Shown here: piece by piece, positions 1-5,349 of the stretch
How the letters are laid out: the number at the start of each line of letters is the position of its first letter
Numbering within the stretch: position 1 is the first letter of the stretch
The notes under the pieces: model-generated
The model's database searches: none
The model's input: the letters and a program-made list of their open reading frames with translations, nothing else
Told to the model about the DNA's origin: nothing
Position numbers and translations under genes: made by a program
Assembly: GCA_035515515.1 (NCBI GenBank)
Contig: DATJBC010000090.1
Span: 1 to 5,349, forward strand
Reading direction: 5' to 3'
Source of the DNA: DATJBC01 sp035515515
GTDB lineage: Bacteria; Actinomycetota; Acidimicrobiia; Acidimicrobiales; UBA8190
Length of the DNA: 5,349 bases

Positions 1-2517
1 CCGCTGCACCTCGAGCTCGACCCCACCACCTACGGGCTCACCCTGTGGGACCTCGACCGCGAGTTCGTGGTGGACGGCCTCGCCGGCCGGGCCACGCTGC
101 GACTGGGCGACGCGCTGGACCTGCTGCGCGACGCCTACTGCCGCACGCTGGGCATCGAGTACATGCACATCCAGGACCCCGAGCAGAAGCGCTGGATCCA
201 GCAGCACGCCGAAGGCGTCCCCACCACGCTGGACCCCTCGGAGCAGCGCCACGTCCTCGACCGCCTGAACGCGGCCGAGGCGTTCGAACGCTTCCTGCAC
301 ACCCGCTACGTCGGGCAGAAGCGTTTCGGCCTCGAGGGAGCGGAGTCGACGATCGTCGTCCTCGACACCATCCTCGACGAGGCGGGCCAGGCGGGCACCA
401 CCGAGGCCGTGCTGGGCATGGCCCACCGGGGGCGGCTGAACGTCCTGGCCAACATCGTGGGCAAGTCCTACGGGGAGATCTTCCGCGAGTTCGAGGGGGA
501 CCTCGACCCCGACTCGGTGCAGGGGTCGGGGGACGTGAAGTACCACAAGGGGGCGACCGGCAAGTTCGTGGGGCGCTCGGGGGCCGAGCTGTCGGTGACC
601 CTGGCGTCGAACCCGTCGCACCTCGAGGCGGTCGACCCCGTGGTCGAGGGCATGGTGCGGGCCAAGCAGGACGCCCGGGGGTCAGAGCGCGGCCTCGACG
701 TGCTGTCGGTGCTCGTCCACGGCGACGCCGCGTTCGCCGGGCAGGGCGTGGTGGCCGAGACGCTCGAGCTCTCGCAGCTGGCCGGCTACCGGACGGGGGG
801 AACCGTCCACGTGGTGGTCAACAACCAGCTGGGCTTCACCACCGCGCCGGAGTCGGCGCGCTCGTCGGTGTACCCCACCGACGTGGCCAAGATGGTGCAG
901 GCGCCGGTGTTCCACGTGAACGGCGACGACCCCGAGGCCTGCCTGCGGGCCGCCCGCCTGGCCTTCGGGTTCCGGCAGGCCTTCCACAAGGACGTCGTCA
1001 TCGACCTGGTCTGCTACCGGCGCCACGGGCACAACGAAGGTGACGACCCCAGCTACACCCAGCCCAAGATGTACGCCATCATCGACGCCAAGCGTTCGGT
1101 GCGGAAGCTCTACACCGAGTCGCTCGTGCGCCGGGGCGACATCACCCTGGAGGAGGCCGAGCGCGCCCTGGAGGACTTCGGGGCGCGCCTGCAGGTCGCC
1201 TTGGACGAGACCCGCCAGGCGCCGCCCCCCCGCCTGCCGGCCGTCCCCGCCCCGGCGGCCGCGCCCGCCCCGAGGGTGGCCGTGCCGAGCGGCGTGGACC
1301 GCCACACCCTCGAGCGCCTGGCGGGCGTGGTGCTGTCGGTGCCCGAGGGCTTCACCGTCCATCCCAAACTGCTGCGCCAGTTCTCCCAGCGCGCCGCCAT
1401 GGTGGCGGGCGGCGAGGTGGACTGGGCCATGGGGGAGGCCATGGCGCTGGGGTCGGTCCTCCTGGAGGGCACCGACGTGCGCCTGTCGGGCCAGGACACC
1501 CGGCGGGGCACCTTCAGCCAGCGCCACGCCGTGGTCGTGGACTACGCCACCGGCGAGGAGTGGGTGCCGCTCGCCCACCTCGACGGCGGGCCGGTGGGGC
1601 GCTTCGGCGTGTACGACTCCCTCTTGTCGGAGTACGCCGCCGTGGGCTTCGAGTACGGCTACTCGGTGGAGTCACCCGACGCCCTGGTGGCCTGGGAGGC
1701 GCAGTTCGGGGACTTCGCCAACGGGGCCCAGATCATCATCGACAATTTCTTCGTGGCCGCCGAGGACAAGTGGGGGCAGCGCTCGGGGCTCGTGCTCCTG
1801 CTCCCGCACGGCTACGAGGGCCAGGGCCCCGAGCACTCCTCGGCGCGCATCGAGCGCTTCCTCACCCTGTGCGCCCGGGGCAACATGCGGGTGGCGCAGC
1901 CCACCACGGCCGCCCAGTACTTCCACCTGCTGCGCTCCCAGGTCCTCGGGGTGACGCGCCAGCCCCTCGTGGTCCTCACCCCCAAGTCGCTCCTGCGGGC
2001 CCGCCCGGCGCGCTCGCCCCTCGACGACCTGGCCGCCGGCGTCTTCACCGAGGTGCTCGACGACCCCGGCGCGGCCCGTGCCCCGGGGGCCGGCGGGGAG
2101 GGGAGCGGGCTCGCCCCGGGCGCGGTGCGGCGCGTCCTGCTGTGCTCGGGCAAGGTGGCCTTCGACTGCATGGCGCGGCGCGACGCCCTGGTGGAGGGGG
2201 GCGCGGGGCTCCCCACGCCCGGGGTGGACCCGTCGGCGGTGGCGGTGGTGCGGGTCGAGCAGCTCTACCCCTGGCCCGAGGAGGCCCTCGAGGCCGTGCT
2301 GGAGCGCTACGCCGGGGCCGGCGACGTGGTGTGGGTGCAGGAGGAGCCCGAGAACATGGGGGCGTGGTCCTTCGCCCACGGCCGTCTGCACCGCCTGCTG
2401 CGGGACCGCTTCACCCTCACCCACATCAGCCGGGCCGAGTCGGCCAGCCCGGCAACCGGCAGCGCCTCGCTGCACGCGCTGGAGCAGGAGGACATCCTGC
2501 GCCGGGCCTTCGCCTGA
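1..2517 (+). CDS. kgd: 2-oxoglutarate dehydrogenase E1 / 2-oxoglutarate decarboxylase (Kgd/SucA type), 5'-partial
   Basis: This is the ThDP- and Mg-dependent E1 enzyme that decarboxylates 2-oxoglutarate in the TCA cycle (cytoplasmic). Frame 1 is open from base 1 to TGA 2515-2517, giving 838 residues with no start in view. Residue numbers below count from base 1. Visible motifs are AHRGRLNVL (141-149), YHKGATG (from 181), SNPSHLE with His207, ThDP/Mg-binding GDAAFAGQG (241-249) and NNQLGF (274-279), RRHGHNEGD (340-348), SQRHAV with His509, YDSLLSEY (538-545) with the probable cofactor-activating Glu544, PHGYEGQGPEHSSAR (602-616), EPENMGAW (782-789) and SASPATG (814-820). An Ala/Pro-rich linker (about 407-431) separates the two transketolase halves. 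E. coli SucA has about 933 residues and M. tuberculosis Kgd 1231, so roughly 95 to 390 residues are missing. Whether an E2-like acyltransferase domain is fused at the N-terminus, as in mycobacterial Kgd, cannot be seen. The enzyme class is secure; the choice of kgd over sucA is inferred from the actinobacterial character. Confidence 0.95.
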   Translation, partial: PLHLELDPTTYGLTLWDLDREFVVDGLAGRATLRLGDALDLLRDAYCRTLGIEYMHIQDPEQKRWIQQHAEGVPTTLDPSEQRHVLDRLNAAEAFERFLHTRYVGQKRFGLEGAESTIVVLDTILDEAGQAGTTEAVLGMAHRGRLNVLANIVGKSYGEIFREFEGDLDPDSVQGSGDVKYHKGATGKFVGRSGAELSVTLASNPSHLEAVDPVVEGMVRAKQDARGSERGLDVLSVLVHGDAAFAGQGVVAETLELSQLAGYRTGGTVHVVVNNQLGFTTAPESARSSVYPTDVAKMVQAPVFHVNGDDPEACLRAARLAFGFRQAFHKDVVIDLVCYRRHGHNEGDDPSYTQPKMYAIIDAKRSVRKLYTESLVRRGDITLEEAERALEDFGARLQVALDETRQAPPPRLPAVPAPAAAPAPRVAVPSGVDRHTLERLAGVVLSVPEGFTVHPKLLRQFSQRAAMVAGGEVDWAMGEAMALGSVLLEGTDVRLSGQDTRRGTFSQRHAVVVDYATGEEWVPLAHLDGGPVGRFGVYDSLLSEYAAVGFEYGYSVESPDALVAWEAQFGDFANGAQIIIDNFFVAAEDKWGQRSGLVLLLPHGYEGQGPEHSSARIERFLTLCARGNMRVAQPTTAAQYFHLLRSQVLGVTRQPLVVLTPKSLLRARPARSPLDDLAAGVFTEVLDDPGAARAPGAGGEGSGLAPGAVRRVLLCSGKVAFDCMARRDALVEGGAGLPTPGVDPSAVAVVRVEQLYPWPEEALEAVLERYAGAGDVVWVQEEPENMGAWSFAHGRLHRLLRDRFTLTHISRAESASPATGSASLHALEQEDILRRAFA

Positions 2518-2537
2518 GCCGGGGCTTCGCCCCCGGC
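2518..2537. terminator. GC hairpin between convergent genes, probable bidirectional terminator
   Basis: The arms GCCGGGG (2518-2524) and CCCCGGC (2531-2537) pair perfectly over 7 bp around the six-base loop CTTCGC. The hairpin begins on the base after the kgd-type TGA and ends two bases before the HAD-gene stop (2540-2542), filling almost the whole 22-base convergent gap. There is no U-tract on either strand, so it is not a classical intrinsic terminator. Hairpins without a U-run are common downstream of actinobacterial genes. Function is inferred from position and symmetry. Confidence 0.5.
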
Positions 2538-2539
2538 CC

Positions 2540-3193
2540 TCAGCGCATGGCGACGCCCACGGCCGCCTCCAGCGCGGCCAGGGCGTCGCCGGTGTCGCCG
2601 ACCTTGATCGTGCGCATGCCCAGGGCGCGGGCCGCCTTGAGGTTCACGCCGAGGTCGTCGAGGAACACGGCCTGGGCGGGCTCGATGGCGAGCGCCTCGC
2701 AGGCGAGCAGGTAGAAGCGCTCGTCGGGCTTGCGCACGCCCACCACCGACGACTCGATCACGGCGTCGAACAACGCCAGCACCTCGCGCAGGCGTCCGGG
2801 GCGCTCCTGGGCGAGCGGCGACACGAAGTTGTTGGTGAGCAGTCCCGTCTTGAAGTGCCGGGCGCACCGCCGCACCGCCTCGACCATCTCCGGACGCAGC
2901 TCGCCCGAGAGCATGGCGAAGAGGTCGCGGGCGTCGAGGTGGCCTCCGGCGGCCTCGGCCTCGGCTTCGAAGGCGACGCAGAAGGCGTCGAAGTCGAGCT
3001 CGTTGCGCTCCAGGCGGGCCCAGGCGTTGTCGAGGTGGTTGGTGGCGTTGACCGACCGGATGAAACCAGAGGGGAGCCCGTGGTGGCGCTCGTAGCGGGC
3101 GAAGGCGTCGAAGGGGCTGTCGGTGATCACCCCGCCGAAATCGAACAGCACGGCGGCCACATCGGCGGGGCCGGGCGTCCCCGGCGGGCTCAC
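2540..3193 (-). CDS. HAD-superfamily hydrolase (subfamily IA, DxG-variant motif I)
   Basis: The product is a 217-residue soluble protein with all four HAD motifs. Motif I is LFDFGGV with nucleophile Asp18, motif II is TGLLTNN with Thr120, motif III is VRKPDERF with Lys155, and motif IV is VFLDDLG with Asp179/Asp180. An alpha-helical cap of the IA type lies between motifs I and II (about residues 27-110). The family usually acts as phosphatases through a phospho-Asp intermediate. Here the usual general-acid Asp two residues after the nucleophile is Gly20, as in the DxGxV phosphatase group that includes E. coli YihX, so activity is still likely. The substrate cannot be deduced. The GTG start at 3193 is chosen because it overlaps the upstream peptidase stop as GTGA; no Shine-Dalgarno is visible, so translation is probably coupled. 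A second GTG at 3160 would give 206 residues and still keep motif I. The same frame stays open far upstream through the peptidase gene, but that part has no HAD similarity. Confidence 0.9.
   Translation of the reverse strand: MSPPGTPGPADVAAVLFDFGGVITDSPFDAFARYERHHGLPSGFIRSVNATNHLDNAWARLERNELDFDAFCVAFEAEAEAAGGHLDARDLFAMLSGELRPEMVEAVRRCARHFKTGLLTNNFVSPLAQERPGRLREVLALFDAVIESSVVGVRKPDERFYLLACEALAIEPAQAVFLDDLGVNLKAARALGMRTIKVGDTGDALAALEAAVGVAMR
3190..3193 (-). other. GTGA stop/start overlap coupling peptidase and HAD genes
   Basis: On the minus strand the peptidase TGA (3192-3190) shares bases with the HAD GTG (3193-3191), forming a four-base GTGA overlap. No Shine-Dalgarno-like purine run precedes the GTG. 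This arrangement is typical of termination-reinitiation coupling within one operon, so the two proteins are probably made together. Confidence 0.7.
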
Positions 3194-4524
3194 CGCAGGG
3201 ACTGCCGGGCCAAGCCGTCCCACAGCTCCGCGGAGAGCCCCAGCGACGCCACGTCCACGCGCTCGTCGATGCCGTGGAACATGGCCGCGTACTGCTCGAA
3301 GGACAGCGAGGTGCTGAACAGCCCGAACCCGTAGGCCACCGTCCCCAGCCGGCGGAAGAAGCGGGCGTCGGTGGCCCCCACCGTCAGGAACGGGACGCAG
3401 CGGGCATCGGGGTAGGGCCCGCGGGCCACCCGTTCGAGGGCGTCCCACAGCGGGGTGTCGGTCGGCGAGGTGCTCGCCATGTCGGTGGAGTGCCACGTGA
3501 TCTCGACGTCGGGCGCCAGGTCCCCGAGGGCATCGTCGATCATGGCCTCCACCCGCGCGCGGTCCCAGCCCGGCAGGGTGCGGATGTCGACCTGGAGCGT
3601 CACCCGGTCGGGGATGACGTTCACCTTGCTGCCCGCCGCCATGACGGTGGGGGCCATGGTGGTGTGGGTGCAGGCGTGGGCCTGGCGGGCCAGCCCCAGC
3701 GCGGGCAGGGTGTCGCAGAAGGGCCCGATGCGCTCCGGGTCGAGGAGCGGCTCGGAGAATTCGGGCGGGAGCCCGATGCCCTCCACGAAGCGCCGCCAGG
3801 CCTCGTGGAGATCGGCCGGGGTCTCGTGCTCGGCCAGGCGGCGGACGACGTCGGCCGCCTTGACCAAGGCGTTGTCGGTCCGCAGGGGCTGCGACGCGTG
3901 GCCGGGCGTGCCCCGCACGGTCATGGTGCACCAGAAGGCGCCCTTCTCGCCGGTGATGACGGGCAGGCGCACACCCTGCGGGCTCGCCATGGGGAAGCCG
4001 CCCGCCTCGGTGATGAGGAAGTCGGTGCGCACCTCGTCCGGCTTGTGCTCGGTGAGCCACTGGGCGCCGTGGGTGCCGAGCGCCTCCTCGTCGGCGACGC
4101 CGATGAAGACGAGGTCTCCCTCGGGACGGAACCCCTCGTCGGCGAGGTGTCGCACGGCCACCGCCATGGAGGAGGTGAGGTTGAGCATGTCCACCGCGCC
4201 ACGCCCCCACACCTCGTCGTCGATGACCTCGCCGCCGAAGGGGTCGTGGCGCCAGTCGTCGCCGTTGGCGGGGACGACGTCGGTGTGGCCCAGCAAGGTG
4301 AGGGTGGGGGCGTCGCGCCGCGCCCCGTCGATGCGGGCCACGACCGAGGCACGGCCAGGGACGGGCTCGAAGGTCTCGATGTCGAGGCCGGGGCCGTCCA
4401 GCACCGAGCGCAGGAGATCGGCGTTGCGCAGCTCCTGCCCCGACTCCAGCGTCCCGTCGTTCACGCAGGCGTTGCGGATCATCGCCTGCAGGACCTCCGC
4501 GACCTCCCACCCCGATGCCGCCAT
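3190..4524 (-). CDS. M20-family zinc metallopeptidase / amidohydrolase
   Basis: The product is a 444-residue, probably cytoplasmic, dinuclear-zinc hydrolase of the M20/M25/M40 family (aminoacylase, carboxypeptidase and deacylase types). Metal and catalytic residues are visible in order: GHTDVVP with His80 and Asp82, GRGAVDM with bridging Asp112, ADEE with general base Glu146 and ligand Glu147, TEAGG with Glu173, and FHGIDE with ligand His417. The dimerisation/lid domain (about 190-310) has GTPGHAS with His209 and NVIP (302-305). The C-terminal part carries GATDARFF, a form seen in PM20D1-like and peptidase-type members. No signal peptide or membrane segment is seen. The ATG at 4524 is preferred over an in-frame ATG at 4533 because AGGA (4536-4533) sits eight bases before it; the longer form adds three residues (MRP). 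The gene is first in a unit with the HAD gene. The substrate is not determinable: an acylated amino acid, a dipeptide or a carbamoyl compound are all possible. Confidence 0.94.
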   Translation of the reverse strand: MAASGWEVAEVLQAMIRNACVNDGTLESGQELRNADLLRSVLDGPGLDIETFEPVPGRASVVARIDGARRDAPTLTLLGHTDVVPANGDDWRHDPFGGEVIDDEVWGRGAVDMLNLTSSMAVAVRHLADEGFRPEGDLVFIGVADEEALGTHGAQWLTEHKPDEVRTDFLITEAGGFPMASPQGVRLPVITGEKGAFWCTMTVRGTPGHASQPLRTDNALVKAADVVRRLAEHETPADLHEAWRRFVEGIGLPPEFSEPLLDPERIGPFCDTLPALGLARQAHACTHTTMAPTVMAAGSKVNVIPDRVTLQVDIRTLPGWDRARVEAMIDDALGDLAPDVEITWHSTDMASTSPTDTPLWDALERVARGPYPDARCVPFLTVGATDARFFRRLGTVAYGFGLFSTSLSFEQYAAMFHGIDERVDVASLGLSAELWDGLARQSLR

Positions 4525-4531
4525 GGGGCGC

Positions 4532-4537
4532 ATCCTA
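4532..4537 (-). promoter_or_regulatory. TAGGAT element before the M20 start: -10-like hexamer or Shine-Dalgarno
   Basis: On the minus strand the hexamer TAGGAT matches the -10 consensus TATAAT at four of six positions, including the key T1, A2 and T6. It lies exactly seven bases before ATG 4524, the spacing that would put transcription initiation on the A of the ATG and give a leaderless mRNA. The same bases contain AGGA at eight-base spacing, which would also serve as a ribosome-binding site if transcription starts further upstream. No convincing -35 box is seen. Confidence 0.35.
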
Positions 4538-4566
4538 CGGTGTGGTCCGCCCCCGGCCCCCGCCCG

Positions 4567-4579
4567 AGGGTCGGACCCT
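4567..4579. promoter_or_regulatory. 13-base perfect dyad in the divergent intergenic region, possible operator
   Basis: AGGGTCGGACCCT has six-base arms that pair perfectly around a single central G. It lies in the 86-base gap between the divergent M20 and NYN-domain genes, 42 bases from the M20 ATG and 31 bases before the NYN ATG at 4611. It could be a regulator-binding dyad; with a one-base centre it is a poor RNA hairpin. The arms are GC-rich and the site occurs once, so chance is a serious alternative. The rest of 4525-4610 shows only a weak plus-strand TACGGT (4536-4541) and no clear -35 box. Confidence 0.25.
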
Positions 4580-4610
4580 TCGTTCCGGCCGGATGGTTGA
4601 CTGGGGCCGC

Positions 4611-5349
4611 ATGGCCTCCGAATACGTCGTGGTCGACGGGTCCAACATCGCGACCGAGGGACGTTCCACCCCCAGCCTGGTGCAGCTGGACGAGGCGGTG
4701 ACCCAGTACCAGGGGGAATTCCCCGGCATCGAGGTGATCGTGGTGGTCGACGCCACCTTCGGCCACCGCATCGACCCCTCCGAGCGCGCCGCCTTCGACG
4801 AGGCCGTGGCGCACGCCGAGATCTTGTCCCCCCCGGCGGGGGCGGTGGGGCGGGGCGACGCCTTCCTCCTGCGGGTGGCCGAGCGGGTGGGGGCCAGGGT
4901 GCTCTCCAACGACTCGTTCCAGGAGTTCCACGCCGAGCACCCGTGGCTCTTCGACCAGGGTCGGCTCATCGGCGGGAAGCCGGTGCCCGGGGTGGGCTGG
5001 ATCTTCACCCCCCGGTCGCCGGTGCGGGGCGCCCGCAGCCGGGCGGCGCTGGCGGCGGCGTCGAGGCGGGGCGCCAAGAAGGCCACCAAGGCGGCCAAGG
5101 CCACCAAGGCGGAGAAGGCCGCGCCGGCCAAGAGGGCGGCCAAGGCCGAGAAGCCCGAGAAGCGGGAGAAGCTCGAGAAGGCCGCCAAGGCGGCCAAGAC
5201 GGAGAAGGCGGCCAAAGCCACCAAGGCGGAGAAGGCCGCGCCGGCCAAGGCGCACAGGGCGACCAAGGCCACCAAGGCGGAGAAGGCCGCGCCGGCCAAG
5301 AGGGCGGCCAAGGCCGAGAAGCCCGAGAAGCGGGAGAAGCTCGAGAAGG
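4611..5349 (+). CDS. NYN/PIN-like (Zc3h12a-type) ribonuclease-domain protein with Lys/Ala-rich histone-H1-like tail, 3'-partial
   Basis: 246 codons are open from ATG 4611 to the window edge with no stop. Residues 4-135 form a PIN-like NYN domain. It has VVVDGSNIATEG (Asp9, Asn12), VVVDATFG (Asp47), GRGDAF (Asp83), VLSNDSFQEF (Asn100, Asp101) and a closing GWIFTPR. These match the order and context of the metal-binding acidic residues of Zc3h12a/MCPIP1-type endoribonucleases (DGSN, DDRF and SND motifs), with the first Asp of the DD pair being Gly here. Metal-dependent RNA cleavage is therefore likely by homology. After an Arg/Ala linker (136-154), residues 155-246 hold 28 Lys, 5 Arg and 12 Glu with Lys often at every third position, like histone H1 or the HupB tail; nucleic-acid binding is inferred. 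An in-frame ATG at 4593 would add six residues (MVDWGR), but neither start has a strong ribosome-binding site; GGGG at 4603-4606 favours 4611 only weakly. The gene is divergent from the M20 gene. The RNA target and biological role are unknown. Confidence 0.88.
   Translation, partial: MASEYVVVDGSNIATEGRSTPSLVQLDEAVTQYQGEFPGIEVIVVVDATFGHRIDPSERAAFDEAVAHAEILSPPAGAVGRGDAFLLRVAERVGARVLSNDSFQEFHAEHPWLFDQGRLIGGKPVPGVGWIFTPRSPVRGARSRAALAAASRRGAKKATKAAKATKAEKAAPAKRAAKAEKPEKREKLEKAAKAAKTEKAAKATKAEKAAPAKAHRATKATKAEKAAPAKRAAKAEKPEKREKLEK
5095..5181 (+). repeat. Direct repeat copy 1 (87 bases) in the NYN-protein tail
   Basis: These 87 bases are identical, base for base, to 5263-5349. The offset is 168 bases, exactly 56 codons, so both copies encode the same segment in frame (AKATKAEKAAPAK followed by RAAKAEKPEKREKLEK). 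Identity at synonymous positions means the DNA itself was duplicated recently or is being homogenised, rather than only the protein composition being conserved. Confidence 0.9.
5217..5249 (+). repeat. Middle copy of the 33-base unit encoding ATKAEKAAPAK
   Basis: The 33 bases are identical to 5100-5132 and 5268-5300, which lie inside the two 87-base repeats. This gives three exact in-frame copies of an 11-residue unit, spaced 117 and 51 bases apart (39 and 17 codons). After this copy the sequence diverges to AHRATK before the unit recurs. Confidence 0.88.
5263..5349 (+). repeat. Direct repeat copy 2 (at least 87 bases), cut by the window edge
   Basis: This stretch is identical to 5095-5181 up to the last base of the window, so the true repeat may be longer and further units may follow. 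The first mismatch going left is at 5262 (A, against G at 5094). Confidence 0.9.

Noticed and set aside
45..2714. Several long Arg/Pro/Ala-rich open frames in other frames and on the other strand across the kgd-type gene.
   Set aside because: High GC leaves few stop codons out of frame. These frames have random-looking Arg/Pro/Gly composition and overlap a gene with unmistakable E1 motifs.
3194..4510. Upstream extension of the HAD reading frame through the entire M20 gene, which would give a 656-residue protein.
   Set aside because: The extension is low-complexity Arg/Gly/Ala sequence antiparallel to nothing known and overlapping the M20 gene on the same strand in another frame. HAD similarity begins just after GTG 3193.
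4597..4625. TTGACT (4597-4602) followed 17 bases later by GAATAC (4620-4625), resembling a -35/-10 pair on the plus strand.
   Set aside because: The -10 match is poor and would lie inside the NYN coding region after its ATG. TTGACT most likely arises by chance.
3274..4701. Plus-strand open frames opposite the M20 gene, up to 475 residues.
   Set aside because: Gly/Val/His-rich composition is typical of antisense GC-rich coding DNA. The M20 gene on the minus strand has every metal ligand.
4479..5311. Two long minus-strand open frames across the NYN gene, reading as Leu/Gly/Arg-rich or Ala/Leu/Phe-rich proteins, superficially like hydrophobic repeat or membrane proteins.
   Set aside because: They are mirror images of the Lys-rich repeat (AAG codons read as CTT/TTC in reverse) in GC-rich DNA. 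The plus-strand frame carries clear NYN motifs, and the minus frames show no family motif.
5073..5349. Repetitive 3' end considered as a CRISPR array or intergenic satellite.
   Set aside because: Repeats are irregularly spaced, in frame, lack unique spacers of constant length and continue an open reading frame, so they are protein-coding repeats.

Overview
The window is a very GC-rich, gene-dense stretch of chromosome. Codons end almost always in G or C, there is little intergenic DNA, and the E1 2-oxoglutarate dehydrogenase resembles the actinobacterial Kgd/SucA type. An actinobacterium is the best reading. An Acidimicrobiia-like lineage is possible, but that is only a guess because no rRNA or other phylogenetic marker is present.

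Layout: (1) Bases 1-2517, plus strand, hold the last 838 codons of a thiamine-diphosphate-dependent 2-oxoglutarate dehydrogenase E1 / 2-oxoglutarate decarboxylase (kgd/sucA type); the start lies outside the window. (2) A 22-base convergent gap (2518-2539) is nearly filled by a perfect 7-bp GC hairpin, probably a bidirectional terminator. (3) On the minus strand lies a two-gene unit: an M20-family metallopeptidase (4524 to 3190), then a HAD-superfamily hydrolase (3193 to 2540). They overlap by four bases (GTGA), which points to co-transcription and translational coupling. (4) An 86-base divergent gap (4525-4610) carries a TAGGAT element seven bases before the peptidase ATG and a perfect 13-base dyad. 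(5) From 4611 to the right edge, plus strand, runs an open-ended gene for a PIN-like/NYN (Zc3h12a-type) ribonuclease domain joined to a long Lys/Ala/Glu-rich, histone-H1-like tail. The tail is encoded by long exact in-frame DNA repeats and has no stop before the window ends.

The genes do not form an obvious single pathway. Kgd is central carbon metabolism (the TCA cycle). The M20/HAD pair looks like a small hydrolase operon of unknown substrate. The NYN protein looks like a nucleic-acid enzyme with a nucleic-acid-binding tail. No RNA gene, mobile element, CRISPR array or phage signature was seen. The most noteworthy item is the NYN-domain protein with the repetitive basic tail. It is easy to miss because it runs off the window and its repeats leave long open shadow frames on the opposite strand.
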